Shown here piece after piece: positions 35,736-44,744 of a DNA stretch of 64,000 nt. The notes under the pieces are model-generated. The model was not told the origin of the DNA, searched no databases, and was given only the letters and a program-made list of their open reading frames with translations. Both the position numbers and the translations under genes were made by a program. How positions within the stretch are numbered: position 1 is the first letter of the stretch; each line of letters opens with the position of its first letter. Source of the DNA: Chryseobacterium sp. H1D6B (GTDB lineage Bacteria > Bacteroidota > Bacteroidia > Flavobacteriales > Weeksellaceae); the NCBI RefSeq assembly GCF_029892445.1, contig NZ_JARXVJ010000001.1, forward strand, positions 2,356,001 to 2,420,000. The letters are read 5' to 3'.

Positions 35736-36983
35736 TTAATATTTATTGTCGTCTGTCGCTAGTACATTCCATTTATCTAATTCTCGCTTATGATGTTGTT
35801 CTGAAATTTTAACATATCGTCTAAAACTTTTTTCATCCTTGGAATTGGTCTGAGCCTTAACAATCCTCTCAGGAATATCTAAAAATAAACTATTGGTTAT
35901 AAAAGTTTTTCTTCCAGTGTGACTTGTAATTATATCACATTTTCTAAATGTTTCATCAAATCTTTTTGAGCCGCAATAACGTGTTAACTGAATTTCCTCG
36001 GTAAGACCAATTTCTTCACAACACTTTTGAATCGCTTCATTTAATTTCTGTGAGGATATTCTTGGGATAGGGTAATAAATTGTATCCTCATATTTCGAAA
36101 TTAATCTCTTAGCCAGTTCTGTTAAAAATACCTGATGTTGTACTGTCTTAGTTTTTTTAACCGCAAAAGTTAAATAGTCGCCAGATACAGAAACATCATT
36201 TAGATCGTAAATGTCAGAATGTCTTTGTCCGGTTAAAGCAAGCAGGCAATACATATCCTTTGCCCTTTCCATAGAAGCATTTTCAAACTTATGGTTATAA
36301 AGTAGCATTAGCTCGTCTGCAGTGAGATACACAACTTCAATTTCATCTTCTTTAGCCGCTAATTTCTTAAACTTTAATGAACTGTGATATCCTCTTTCGA
36401 ACGCCCAATTTAAGAATGCCTTTAAAGTTTTGACAATTTTAGCATAGTAGTTATTCAATGTCTGTCGCTTATTATAGCAATAGTCCATAAAAACTTCCTC
36501 AAATTGATAATCAATATTGTCCAGTCTCAAATCGAATTTTGTATACTTTTCAAATGCGATTAGAAAATTTTTCACAGAACCATATTTTGTGATTGTTCCT
36601 TTTGTTTTTGTGAGCTTGGAAACTCTGACATATTCATCAAAAGCTTCAAAAAAACCTATTGCAACTTTGATCTCACTTTCATCATATTTTTCGTTGAATA
36701 AAGCTTCAGTAAATGATATTTCATTATACTTGAAAAAAGAAAATATTTTTTCAACCTTTTTCTTTTCGTTAGCTATAATTTGGTTGAACAGTTCATAATC
36801 TTCATAAAACGGATTTCCCTTATGATTGATAATTATTTGTAGCTCATTGTTCCAATCATCAAGTAACGTTTTAGTCGCTAAGTTCTTTCTGATTCTATTG
36901 TTGCCATTTTTAACTATTAAACGCATTGGGATCAATCCGTTTAGATTAACTTTATCTTTTCTCAATTCAAAATAATATCTCAT
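35736..36983 (-). CDS. Tyrosine integrase of the element
   Basis: A 415-residue tyrosine recombinase. Residues about 1-95 form the arm-binding domain, about 105-205 the SAM-like core-binding domain, and the rest the catalytic domain. Visible catalytic residues are Arg254 (TGQRHSD), His355-x-x-Arg358 (SHTGRKTF) and the nucleophile Tyr390 (RRYVKIS). The usual second His/Trp about ten residues before the Tyr is not obvious (QTNSKDEK). It starts about 150 bases from the proposed right end, as expected for an integrase. Confidence 0.93.
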   Translation of the reverse strand: MRYYFELRKDKVNLNGLIPMRLIVKNGNNRIRKNLATKTLLDDWNNELQIIINHKGNPFYEDYELFNQIIANEKKKVEKIFSFFKYNEISFTEALFNEKYDESEIKVAIGFFEAFDEYVRVSKLTKTKGTITKYGSVKNFLIAFEKYTKFDLRLDNIDYQFEEVFMDYCYNKRQTLNNYYAKIVKTLKAFLNWAFERGYHSSLKFKKLAAKEDEIEVVYLTADELMLLYNHKFENASMERAKDMYCLLALTGQRHSDIYDLNDVSVSGDYLTFAVKKTKTVQHQVFLTELAKRLISKYEDTIYYPIPRISSQKLNEAIQKCCEEIGLTEEIQLTRYCGSKRFDETFRKCDIITSHTGRKTFITNSLFLDIPERIVKAQTNSKDEKSFRRYVKISEQHHKRELDKWNVLATDDNKY

Positions 36984-37130
36984 TTTAACTACTTTTTAAT
37001 AGGGGGCTGAAAGGGGGGCTAAGCTTAAACAGAATTCAATTAATACATATTAAAACCTATTAAAGCTTATTGTAACTATCTGATAATCAGTAGTAAAAAT
37101 AAATAAAAAATAGTTAAAAACCAAATTTAC

Positions 37131-37146
37131 TCCAGGTGGGACCACG
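37131..37146 (+). other. Proposed right attachment site (tRNA 3' end)
   Basis: The sequence TCCAGGTGGGACCACG fits the last bases of a tRNA gene on the plus strand: CCAGG as the 3' half of a T-stem (first C = C61), TGGGACC as the 3' acceptor strand and A as discriminator. No matching 5' part is present upstream, where integrase-side DNA begins. An intrinsic terminator follows 7 bases later. The tRNA identity cannot be told from this fragment, and the partner copy lies beyond the left edge. Confidence 0.4.
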
Positions 37147-37153
37147 TAATATC

Positions 37154-37185
37154 AGACACTTACAGTAATGTGAGTGTCTTTTTTT
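37154..37185 (+). terminator. Intrinsic terminator after the attachment site
   Basis: AGACACTTACA-GTAA-TGTGAGTGTCT pairs over 11 positions (one G-U) and is followed by seven T. With no gene directly upstream, it most likely belonged to the chromosomal tRNA gene whose 3' end was split off by integration. Confidence 0.75.
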
Positions 37186-37373
37186 ATTTTGTTTCAAGAA
37201 AGTTTCAAGAAACTCCGATGGATAGCATATACAATTTCCTGTCTTAATTTTTTCTTGTATTCTCCGTTTTCTTTCTGAAAAATAGATAATTATTTCGTTT
37301 TCTCTGATTTCGTCGTAATCTTAAAAGATCCGCAAAGTTGGTTATAGGTTTTAGTTAGCTTATAATATATGGA

Positions 37374-37472
37374 ATGCTTTCTAGAGAAATAGAAAATGCA
37401 ATGTTTTTATCAAAGCATGAACGGGAAGCCGTTATTGAAGAAATGGAAGAATTTGCAAAAAAAGGAAATTGA
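37374..37472 (+). CDS. Very short possible coding sequence or remnant
   Basis: 32 codons (MLSREIENAMFLSKHEREAV and on to KKGN) with a charged, helical, protein-like composition. It lies in the 520-base gap between the integrase and the first host gene. It could be the intact end of a longer host gene that decayed or was displaced near the junction. Nothing else is evident in this gap apart from the attachment site and terminator. Confidence 0.3.
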   Translation: MLSREIENAMFLSKHEREAVIEEMEEFAKKGN

Positions 37473-37503
37473 AAAATTAGAAAATGAATATTAAAAATAT
37501 ATG

Positions 37504-38055
37504 CTACTGTTTTGTTAAGACAATTTCTTGTGGAAGAGCCGTTGGGAATGGAAAAGTATTATAATATTGGCAGTCTGTAGTGATCATATTACTACCTAAA
37601 TTAAGTTTCCAATTCAATTTTGTTTTAGTAGCATCTGTGAAATTAATGATAATATTTCCAGAAGTATTACATAAATCCGGATCAACATAAACTAGAGAAT
37701 ATTTATCATCTATTTTTCTAATTCCATTTCCCCAAATTTTTGGATCATTATCTGGTAAATTTGTATTATCAAATAGAGTACTTCCATTGTTATCCAAAAC
37801 TTTAAATTTCCCGATTAAGTTGTCTTTATAATACTTTAAATTCTCGTTATACTTGTTTACCATCTTTTTAAAAGTAATATAAATTGTTCTGTTATTCCAG
37901 GTTCCTTTCCAAATTCCTTCATATGCAGGAAGTTCATTATTGGTGTCTTTTACATACGCATTTTGAGGAATATCTGTAAATGTTCTAAGCGGATAGGTTT
38001 GAGCTGTACAAGAGATCGATGTACAGAATAGGGTGAATAAAAATATATTTTTCAT
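37504..38055 (-). CDS. DUF6705-type secreted protein
   Basis: A 183-residue protein with a signal peptide (MKNIFLFTLFCTSISCTAQT) and a beta-rich body with YEGIWKGTWNNRTIYITFKK, the mark of the flavobacterial DUF6705 family of unknown role. It is exported, perhaps lipid-anchored at the Cys in SISC. It follows the 434-residue lipoprotein by 18 bases and is probably co-transcribed with it. Confidence 0.75.
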   Translation of the reverse strand: MKNIFLFTLFCTSISCTAQTYPLRTFTDIPQNAYVKDTNNELPAYEGIWKGTWNNRTIYITFKKMVNKYNENLKYYKDNLIGKFKVLDNNGSTLFDNTNLPDNDPKIWGNGIRKIDDKYSLVYVDPDLCNTSGNIIINFTDATKTKLNWKLNLGSNMITTDCQYYNTFPFPTALPQEIVLTKQ

Positions 38056-38073
38056 AATAACTTATTTTTTTAT

Positions 38074-39378
38074 TTATGCACAAGGTACAGCATTTACAGG
38101 ATTGTTTTCTCCGTTATATTGCAGTCTGCTGGTATTACCAGTGGTTTTATCTGCTTTATAGATCTCCAAACCATCTATATTTACCTTTTCTTGTAAAAAT
38201 TTTGTAAATAATTTTTCTACATTGGGTTGAGTTAAATCACCATTTCCCAATAGTGTTGTGTAATTGTCGTTATACCATGAATTCCATGCTGTCATTGTTC
38301 CTGGTCCAATACCAAAACCGCCATCTCCTGAGTATTTTAAGATATAATTCCCCTCGGATGTAATTACCATAGCATAAGCATCTGACATTATCCCTTTTTG
38401 TTGCGCGTTTCTTACACATGATGTTAAAAATGTAAAGATGTCTGCGGGTGAAAATATCTTAACAACTCCTTCTTTATTCAGATGAACATGCATAAATCCA
38501 AAATATTTGTTTCCCTCTGGCAGTTTTAAATTATCATTACCAGTATTCGCTAAAGTTGCATAAGTTGTTTGTGGCCCGTATGCAGCAGCGAAACCTGTCT
38601 CTTGTGTTTTATTGAATATTTCTGGCTTATCTAATGCCGTAACTTTTTCTTTAAATTTAACATTTTGATTTTGAGCATTCATTTGCTCACAGGGAGTTTT
38701 TTCTGGTGTTTCAGGATTTCCTCCTCCGCCCTCAGGATAAGGAAATTCTCCAGGGTCTCCAGCACCTCCTCCGCCTATGCACTCTCCGTTTGGACCTACA
38801 ACACCCGAACAGTTATCGAGAACCTGCTTGCATTTAATGACAGAATGCACTCCCCAGTGTCCTGCCCCTGACTCGGGGTCAGGATTACTTTCATTATCAG
38901 GAAGCCATACACTGACTGATTCAGTTTTGCATACAATGGTTTTGTCTGTTTCGGAACTATCTGAAAGCACTGCTTTTTTATATTTAGCAAATATGACAGC
39001 TTGGAAGAAGTCGATCTGGCTCTGGAAGTTTGTATAATAAAATCTAATTTTGTTTCCGTGTCTTGGAATCTGCATTATAGAAATAACCCTTTCAGCGTCA
39101 ACTATAGGAACCATTACGAATGTTTCATCAAAACTTTCTAAAGTTGAAGCATAATCCCAGTAAGGAGTTCCGGATGTCTTTTTAATTTTATCTTCATTTT
39201 TCTGATAGACCTGCATCACATTTTTAATATATTTTTCATCCTGCTTCCAAAGGCTTTTGTTTTCATATTCTTTAGAAGATAGATCAGACGCAGTATTCAC
39301 ATCATCATGAATACACGAATAGAGAGTAAGGCAAGAAAAGAAAAACAGCAGAAGCTGTATAAATAATTTTTTTTTCAT
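38074..39378 (-). CDS. Lipoprotein with JAMM-like metal-binding motif
   Basis: A 434-residue protein with a lipoprotein signal (lipobox LYSC, Cys22). A central Gly/Pro-rich linker (about residues 205-230) divides an N-terminal domain from a C-terminal one. The latter has FGFMHVHLNKEG followed by IFSPADIF: His297-x-His299-x10-Ser310-x2-Asp313, close to the JAMM/MPN+ arrangement, with slightly wider spacing. If the upstream catalytic Glu exists, it would be a surface metallopeptidase. I cannot assign a family, so function is inference. Confidence 0.6.
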   Translation of the reverse strand: MKKKLFIQLLLFFFSCLTLYSCIHDDVNTASDLSSKEYENKSLWKQDEKYIKNVMQVYQKNEDKIKKTSGTPYWDYASTLESFDETFVMVPIVDAERVISIMQIPRHGNKIRFYYTNFQSQIDFFQAVIFAKYKKAVLSDSSETDKTIVCKTESVSVWLPDNESNPDPESGAGHWGVHSVIKCKQVLDNCSGVVGPNGECIGGGGAGDPGEFPYPEGGGGNPETPEKTPCEQMNAQNQNVKFKEKVTALDKPEIFNKTQETGFAAAYGPQTTYATLANTGNDNLKLPEGNKYFGFMHVHLNKEGVVKIFSPADIFTFLTSCVRNAQQKGIMSDAYAMVITSEGNYILKYSGDGGFGIGPGTMTAWNSWYNDNYTTLLGNGDLTQPNVEKLFTKFLQEKVNIDGLEIYKADKTTGNTSRLQYNGENNPVNAVPCA

Positions 39379-39834
39379 TTAGTTGTGTATTATTTGCTTC
39401 ACAATAATACAATTATTTCTTTATTCACAATTACGGGAATCAGTATCTTCAAAATATTTTTGTTATACAGAATACAAGGGATGTGAAACAATGTCCTTGC
39501 GCCATAATCTTCTCTGATTGTTTTTAGTTTCTTCTTAACCGAACTTAAGCTGTTAGACTTTATTCCTGATTCTTGAAACTTAGCAGATGTAAAAAGTATT
39601 AAATATCTAACTATCAAAAAGCATTAATTTTTTGTTTAGAGAATTTCTATTAATCCACAATTGCAACTCAAGCATTTCACACAAGGTTATTGATCATTAC
39701 AATATTTAAGGCCTCCTTTAATTGTTTTTGAACTTAATTTTATTTATAAAAAAAGTAATCTTGTTGACTGCTAATTTAATTTTTAGCCTAAATAGTAATT
39801 AATTTACAATTAAGTAACAAAAAAATTAAATCCT
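39379..39834. other. Gene-poor AT-rich gap before the aminopeptidase gene
   Basis: I see only AT-rich DNA and a weak 72-codon frame on the minus strand without family features. The gap must hold the start region of the leftward lipoprotein gene and of the rightward aminopeptidase gene. Confidence 0.4.
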
Positions 39835-39842
39835 TAAATTTG
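39835..39842 (+). promoter_or_regulatory. Candidate -7 box of the aminopeptidase gene
   Basis: TAAATTTG fits the Bacteroidota TAnnTTTG consensus exactly and lies 32 bases before the ATG. The -33 element is not clear. Confidence 0.45.
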
Positions 39843-39874
39843 CATTCAGAGAATAATAATCAAAAATACAACGT

Positions 39875-40639
39875 ATGTCAATAACAAATGAACATGAATT
39901 AATAGGTATGCAGAAAGCGAGTGAAGCTGTTGCCTATACCTTAAAAGAAATGATTAATTATGCTCAGCCTGGTATGACCACAAAGGATCTTGATGAGTAT
40001 GGAGCGAAAATACTTTCTGATTTCGGAGCTAAATCTGCGCCTTATTTAACGTATGGTTTTCCGGGGTGGACTTGTATAAGTGTAGATAATGAATTTTGCC
40101 ACGGTATTCCTACAGACAAGAGAATTTTAAAAGAAGGGGATTTGATTAACATTGATGTTTCAGCAGAACTCAATGGATTTTGGGCAGACAACGGAGGCTC
40201 TTTTATTATCGGAAAAGATATTAACCAGCATCAGAAATTAGTTGATGCATCTAAAGATATTTTAGAAAAAGCAATCAATAATATAAAAGGCGGTGTAAAA
40301 ATAGCAGATATTGGAATGCTTATGGAAACTGAAGCCCAAAAAAGAGGTTTCAAGGTCATTAAAAATCTTGCCGGACATGGTATTGGCAGAAGCCTGCATG
40401 AGCAGCCGGATGAATTATTTAATTATAAAAACCGTTTTGATAACAGAAGGTTCAAAAAGAATTCTGTTGTAGCTATTGAAACATTCATCTCGACCTCTTC
40501 AAATATAGCAGTAGAATTGAATGACGGATGGACGATGGTAGGAAATAATGGAGGGTATATGGCGCAGCATGAACACACAATTGTAGTGACTGATGGAAAA
40601 CCAATCATCTTAACCCAGATGAATGAAATACTGAACTAA
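39875..40639 (+). CDS. map: Type I methionine aminopeptidase
   Basis: A 254-residue enzyme that removes the initiator Met from new proteins. The fold's marks are TKDLDEYGAKILSDFGAKSA, the substrate His in NEFCHGIP, metal ligands Asp in INIDVSAELNGFWADNGGSF, the His in AGHGIGRSLHE, and Glu in VAIETFIST and near the C-terminus (AQHEHTIVVT). Length is normal. The isolated position suggests a second, non-ribosomal-operon copy. Confidence 0.95.
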   Translation: MSITNEHELIGMQKASEAVAYTLKEMINYAQPGMTTKDLDEYGAKILSDFGAKSAPYLTYGFPGWTCISVDNEFCHGIPTDKRILKEGDLINIDVSAELNGFWADNGGSFIIGKDINQHQKLVDASKDILEKAINNIKGGVKIADIGMLMETEAQKRGFKVIKNLAGHGIGRSLHEQPDELFNYKNRFDNRRFKKNSVVAIETFISTSSNIAVELNDGWTMVGNNGGYMAQHEHTIVVTDGKPIILTQMNEILN

Positions 40640-40663
40640 GAATTTAAATAGATAAAACATATA

Positions 40664-40700
40664 AAAAGCCATTTGCGATCATGTAAATGGCTTTTATTTT
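40664..40700. terminator. Hairpin terminator shared by convergent genes
   Basis: AAAAGCCATTT (40664-40674) pairs perfectly with AAATGGCTTTT (40685-40695). It is placed between the aminopeptidase and the leftward outer membrane protein gene and has T/A tracts on both sides. Confidence 0.8.
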
Positions 40701-40715
40701 TAAATGGTTTCTTTT

Positions 40716-42857
40716 TTATTTTCCGCCCCCGCCGTTTTTCTCAACATCGGTTTTCGTGTTTCCTTTTACTTTCTGGTTTCCAAAACGTTTTACAAAAGAA
40801 AGGGAAAATCCATACCAGTCAGATTGTGATGAATTTCTAAAAGTTCCGGCTGGACTATAGGTTGTTGCATCAAAATTAGGCCGCTGGAAAATATTCATCA
40901 GCTGGAGGCTGACTTCCATTTGGGTCTTTGTGAATATTTTGGTCGCAGAAATATTGTGGAAAACATTGGTTTTATTAGCATATGAGTTTCCGTTGTTCTG
41001 ATTGGAAATTTCCACCCATGCACTCAGATTAATATTTTTATTAAAGAGATTGGTATAAGAGATGTTGGTGGATCCGCCCCAATAGCTGATGTAATTTTTG
41101 GCTTTCAGATCATTTCTTTCATTAAAATCACTGTTGTCAATATAATACCAGCCGAAACCAAGATTTACGCTCAGTTTATTTTTCAGGAATGTCTGATTGG
41201 TGTTCGCGAATAAATAATACTTTTTGACCTTGCCTGTGAAATTTCCTGGATAGGTAATGGTTTTATTGTCTTCAACGGTATATGTTGTCCAGTAATCCTG
41301 ATTGGTAAACATGTACCTTGCAGAAAAGAAATATTTTTTCAAAATTCCCAGTTTCATATAAATTCTGTCACTTGGATTAGGCTCAAGATCAATATTTCCT
41401 CTGTAATAGATTCCGTCATTATTAGGTACGAGGAAAGGATTGAATTCAGTATACCAAGGGCGCCAGATATTACGGTTATAAGTAAAACTCAGGTCATATT
41501 TGTCTGAAAATGAGTATTTCAACAATAAGTTAGGAAGAAAATTTCCGTAAGAATCCTTTCTCGATGTACCTGCTACATCCTGACGTACTTTGAAGTGAAT
41601 ATTTTCGTAACGGATCCCGATTCTGGTTTCCAGTTTTTTGAAAAAAGTTTTGCTGTAGTTGGCATAAAGGGAATTAATATTATCCTCATAATGGAAAATG
41701 TCATTTCGTCTCAGATTATCCAGGTTATTTCCAGAGAGGTCGTAAGGAACGACATTGTTGTTGAAATCCATTTTCCCGCCTATTTCAAATGTGCCTCCAT
41801 TTTTTCCAAAAGGCTGGGTATAATCTACTTTTAAATAATAGTTTCGGGCCTGGTTATTAGAATTAACTCCAATTTCGTTCGGCGTTGGTTCTGTACTGCT
41901 GGTTTTTATAAAAGTATTATTGTCTTCATAAGCATCATAATTCGTTCCTACATTCACATCTAAAATTCTGTTCTTTTCCTTATCGTAATATTTGTAAAAA
42001 AAATTAGTACCCAAAGTACGGCTCAAACCGGTTGAACTTTGATTTTGCAGGTAAGAATTTTGAAAAATATCGTTGGCGTAATTTGTTCCGTCTGCGTCAG
42101 AAGAAGAATTTTTTCTGCTTTGATAGTATTCAAGAATTAATCCTATATTATTTTTATCGTTCAACTCATATTCTGAAGTGGAAGAAATAGAGGGGCTTTT
42201 GTTTCGGCTTATGTTTTGAGTATTGATATTGGTAACAGCATTATTTTCATATAAACTATTAATAATCGAGCTGTTTTGAGCCCAGGTATTATCACTGTAA
42301 CTTCCAATCAGAGTCTGTGTGACTTTTTTCTTATGATAATTCAGGTTAAAATTGGTGTACTGTGAATTTTTTCTGTTTTGCCTGTTGTTCAGGGTTACGC
42401 TTCCCTTCATTCCTTCATCATCTCTTTTTTTAAGGACGATATTAATGACTGATCCTGAGGTTTCATACCGTGAAGACGGACTTGTGATCACCTCAATTTT
42501 TAAAAGGTTGTCTGCAGGAATAGTGGCCAGATATTCCTTTAATTCCTTTCCTTTAAAAACAGATTTTCTGTCGTTGATATAAACGGTAACATTTTCACCT
42601 TCTGCTTTGATGGCGTCATTGTTGTCAATACTTACCAGCGGAGTCATTCTTAAGACATCCCAAGTAGTATTTCCAGCCAGAATAGAACTGTTGGCAACAT
42701 TAAAAACCGTTCTGTCAACCTTAGATTCTACTGTTGCTTTCCGGGCGATAATGGTGACAGCTTCTATATCTTTTTGCTTGGATGCAGTGTCTTTTTTTGT
42801 TTGGGCAAAAGTTAAAGAACCAATTAATATGGCGATTGTAGAGATAATTATTTTCAT
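40716..42857 (-). CDS. TonB-receptor-like outer membrane beta-barrel protein
   Basis: About 713 residues from ATG 42857 (MKIIISTIAILIGSLTFAQ, a clean signal peptide); ATGs at 42875 and 42887 are also in frame. A plug-like domain (residues about 30-150: GNTTWDVLRMTPLVSIDNND, VYINDRKSVFKGKELKEYLA, VITSPSSRYETSGS) is followed by a long barrel with many aromatic-ended strands. It lacks the SusC-type N-terminal CNA-like domain and fits the outer membrane beta-barrel family related to TonB receptors. Its ligand is unknown. Confidence 0.85.
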   Translation of the reverse strand: MKIIISTIAILIGSLTFAQTKKDTASKQKDIEAVTIIARKATVESKVDRTVFNVANSSILAGNTTWDVLRMTPLVSIDNNDAIKAEGENVTVYINDRKSVFKGKELKEYLATIPADNLLKIEVITSPSSRYETSGSVINIVLKKRDDEGMKGSVTLNNRQNRKNSQYTNFNLNYHKKKVTQTLIGSYSDNTWAQNSSIINSLYENNAVTNINTQNISRNKSPSISSTSEYELNDKNNIGLILEYYQSRKNSSSDADGTNYANDIFQNSYLQNQSSTGLSRTLGTNFFYKYYDKEKNRILDVNVGTNYDAYEDNNTFIKTSSTEPTPNEIGVNSNNQARNYYLKVDYTQPFGKNGGTFEIGGKMDFNNNVVPYDLSGNNLDNLRRNDIFHYEDNINSLYANYSKTFFKKLETRIGIRYENIHFKVRQDVAGTSRKDSYGNFLPNLLLKYSFSDKYDLSFTYNRNIWRPWYTEFNPFLVPNNDGIYYRGNIDLEPNPSDRIYMKLGILKKYFFSARYMFTNQDYWTTYTVEDNKTITYPGNFTGKVKKYYLFANTNQTFLKNKLSVNLGFGWYYIDNSDFNERNDLKAKNYISYWGGSTNISYTNLFNKNINLSAWVEISNQNNGNSYANKTNVFHNISATKIFTKTQMEVSLQLMNIFQRPNFDATTYSPAGTFRNSSQSDWYGFSLSFVKRFGNQKVKGNTKTDVEKNGGGGK

Positions 42858-43023
42858 TAAAGAATAGAGTTTCATATAATAAGACACCTGTCATTAGAAT
42901 TATGTTACACCAGCTGGTGAAAAAAATCATTAATTATTGTGTTTTAAATTATTAAAATCAATATAAAATTAAAAGTTGTTTTAAAATTGATTATATTTCT
43001 TGTATCCTAAATCAAAGTAACCA

Positions 43024-43356
43024 ATGAAATATTTACTGATAATTCTTCTTACTGTGCTGGGAATGAAAGTTAAAGCCCAGAAAGTATTTTCTACTCAATA
43101 TTCTAGTGATGCAGATGTCAAAGTTTTTGTAGTTGAGTATGAAAGCCAGGCTGATCTGAAAGTTTATAAAGTGAAATATGACAGCCAGGCCGGGAAAAAT
43201 AATGGAAGGTGGTTTTTTACTGAATATGCAAGCCAGGCAAAACGTAAAATATATTTTGTAGAATATGCAAGCCAGGCAGATTTGAAAATATTTTTTGTAG
43301 AATATGACAGCCAGGCCGGATGGAGAAATAATAGTAAACAATATTTACTTTATTGA
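43024..43356 (+). CDS. Short-repeat secreted protein (DUF6150 family)
   Basis: A 110-residue protein with a signal peptide (MKYLLIILLTVLGMKVKAQ) followed by about six near-identical beta repeats of roughly 13-17 residues with the core Y-x-S-Q-A-D-x-K-V/I-x-x-V (ESQADLKVYKVKYDSQAG and so on). The repeats would stack into a small solenoid. The family is common in Bacteroidota and its role is unknown. Confidence 0.8.
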   Translation: MKYLLIILLTVLGMKVKAQKVFSTQYSSDADVKVFVVEYESQADLKVYKVKYDSQAGKNNGRWFFTEYASQAKRKIYFVEYASQADLKIFFVEYDSQAGWRNNSKQYLLY

Positions 43357-43554
43357 TTTAATTATATCAGTTTTTCCTGCCTCAGATCCAACCCATTGTA
43401 AGACCTTATTTAAAAAAGGTGGACGATGAATCAGACAGCTGTGTTTTAGACTCATATAATTGAATCTATCTGTATAAATTATAATGTAAACTAAATTATA
43501 TTGAACATTAGTAGAAAATATTTTTTATTTTTGATGAAACAACCTATTATGTTT

Positions 43555-44736
43555 ATGAGCAAAAATTTTCTTTTGGGTTTTATTTGCGCAATCGATTGCA
43601 TTTTTGGAGTTAATCCTTTGAAAGCACAGAATTCTATCCATGTTAATAACCCCCTGGATTTCCAGCGAAATGAAGTCGTTTCAATTCCTGTTTCGCAGCT
43701 GCAATCTTTTTTAAACAAGAACAAAGAAGCTGATGTCAGAATAAAAGACAGTGAAAATAAATCCCTTCCCACACAATGGATTGATAATGAAGGAGACAGT
43801 AAAAATGATGAACTGGTTTTTCAAGTCAATATAAAACCTAAGGAAACCAAGATATATACATTAACAGCAGATGCCCGAATTCCGGTTCCGGAAACTAAAG
43901 TGACCGCTTTTTCCAGGCTGGTTCCGGAACGTGTCGATGATTATGCCTGGGAAAATGATAAAATTGCTTTCAGAGTATACGGCCCGAAAGGACAGCAGGA
44001 AGCTCTTCAGGGAATTAAAAGCAGCACTTTGTCGAGCGGTATTGATATTTGGCTGAAAAGAACAGACCAGCCGGTTATTAATAAATGGTACAAAGGATAT
44101 TTGACAGATCCTTTATATTATCACAAAGATACAAGAGGTGAAGGTTACGATCCATATCATGTTGGAAACAGCAGAGGAACCGGCGGTATCGGAGTCTGGG
44201 TAAATGACAGCCTGCAGGTTTCTCAAAATTTCATCTCTTCAAAAACGATTGCAGAAGGACCTCTACGTACAGTTTTTGAATTAAAATATAATTCTTGGAG
44301 TGAATATGGAATTCAGGAAACAAAACGTATTTCTTTAGATATTGGTTCAAATTTCTCTAAGTTTGAATCTACTTTCAAATCTGAAAAAGCAGTTCCCAAT
44401 TATACAATAGGGATCTCTCTTCACAAAAATGAAGGCGAAACGAAATTAAATGATCAAAACGGCTGGTATCTTCACTGGGAGAAAATAGACGATGCCTATG
44501 TAGGAGAAGGAATTGTTATAGAGCCTTCTATTGTTGAAAAATCTTGGGCTAGGAAATCTAATGTTCCGGATCAGAGTAATGTATTGGTTGTAACTAAACC
44601 TCAAAATAAATTAACCTATTATGCCGGGTTTGCATGGCAGAAAAGCGGGCAGATCCAGAACCAAAAAGACTGGGAAAATCTCCTGCAGAGACAATCTCAG
44701 ATCATTGCAAATCCATTAATTATTAAAGTTAAATAA
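43555..44736 (+). CDS. DUF4861 protein, pectin locus
   Basis: About 393 residues from ATG 43555 (MSKNFLLGFICAIDCIFG, signal peptide to PLKAQ); ATGs at 43534 and 43549 are also in frame. Markers are DFQRNEVVSIPVSQLQSF, PTQWIDNEGDSKNDELVFQV, and the DUF4861 core DPLYYHKDTRGEGYDPYHVG. DUF4861 genes recur in pectin loci, and the fold is predicted to bind or cut uronic acid polymers, but the reaction is unproven. The PL10 lyase follows 8 bases later. Confidence 0.82.
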   Translation: MSKNFLLGFICAIDCIFGVNPLKAQNSIHVNNPLDFQRNEVVSIPVSQLQSFLNKNKEADVRIKDSENKSLPTQWIDNEGDSKNDELVFQVNIKPKETKIYTLTADARIPVPETKVTAFSRLVPERVDDYAWENDKIAFRVYGPKGQQEALQGIKSSTLSSGIDIWLKRTDQPVINKWYKGYLTDPLYYHKDTRGEGYDPYHVGNSRGTGGIGVWVNDSLQVSQNFISSKTIAEGPLRTVFELKYNSWSEYGIQETKRISLDIGSNFSKFESTFKSEKAVPNYTIGISLHKNEGETKLNDQNGWYLHWEKIDDAYVGEGIVIEPSIVEKSWARKSNVPDQSNVLVVTKPQNKLTYYAGFAWQKSGQIQNQKDWENLLQRQSQIIANPLIIKVK

Positions 44737-44744
44737 ATAGTACC

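Noticed and set aside
39399..39617. 72-codon minus-strand frame before the aminopeptidase gene
   Set aside because: No recognised family, mixed composition, no start context or operon partner; kept only as part of an AT-rich gap.
43024..43356. Regular repeats considered as a CRISPR-like or tandem non-coding array
   Set aside because: The repeats keep one open reading frame with a signal peptide and encode a regular protein motif, so they are coding.
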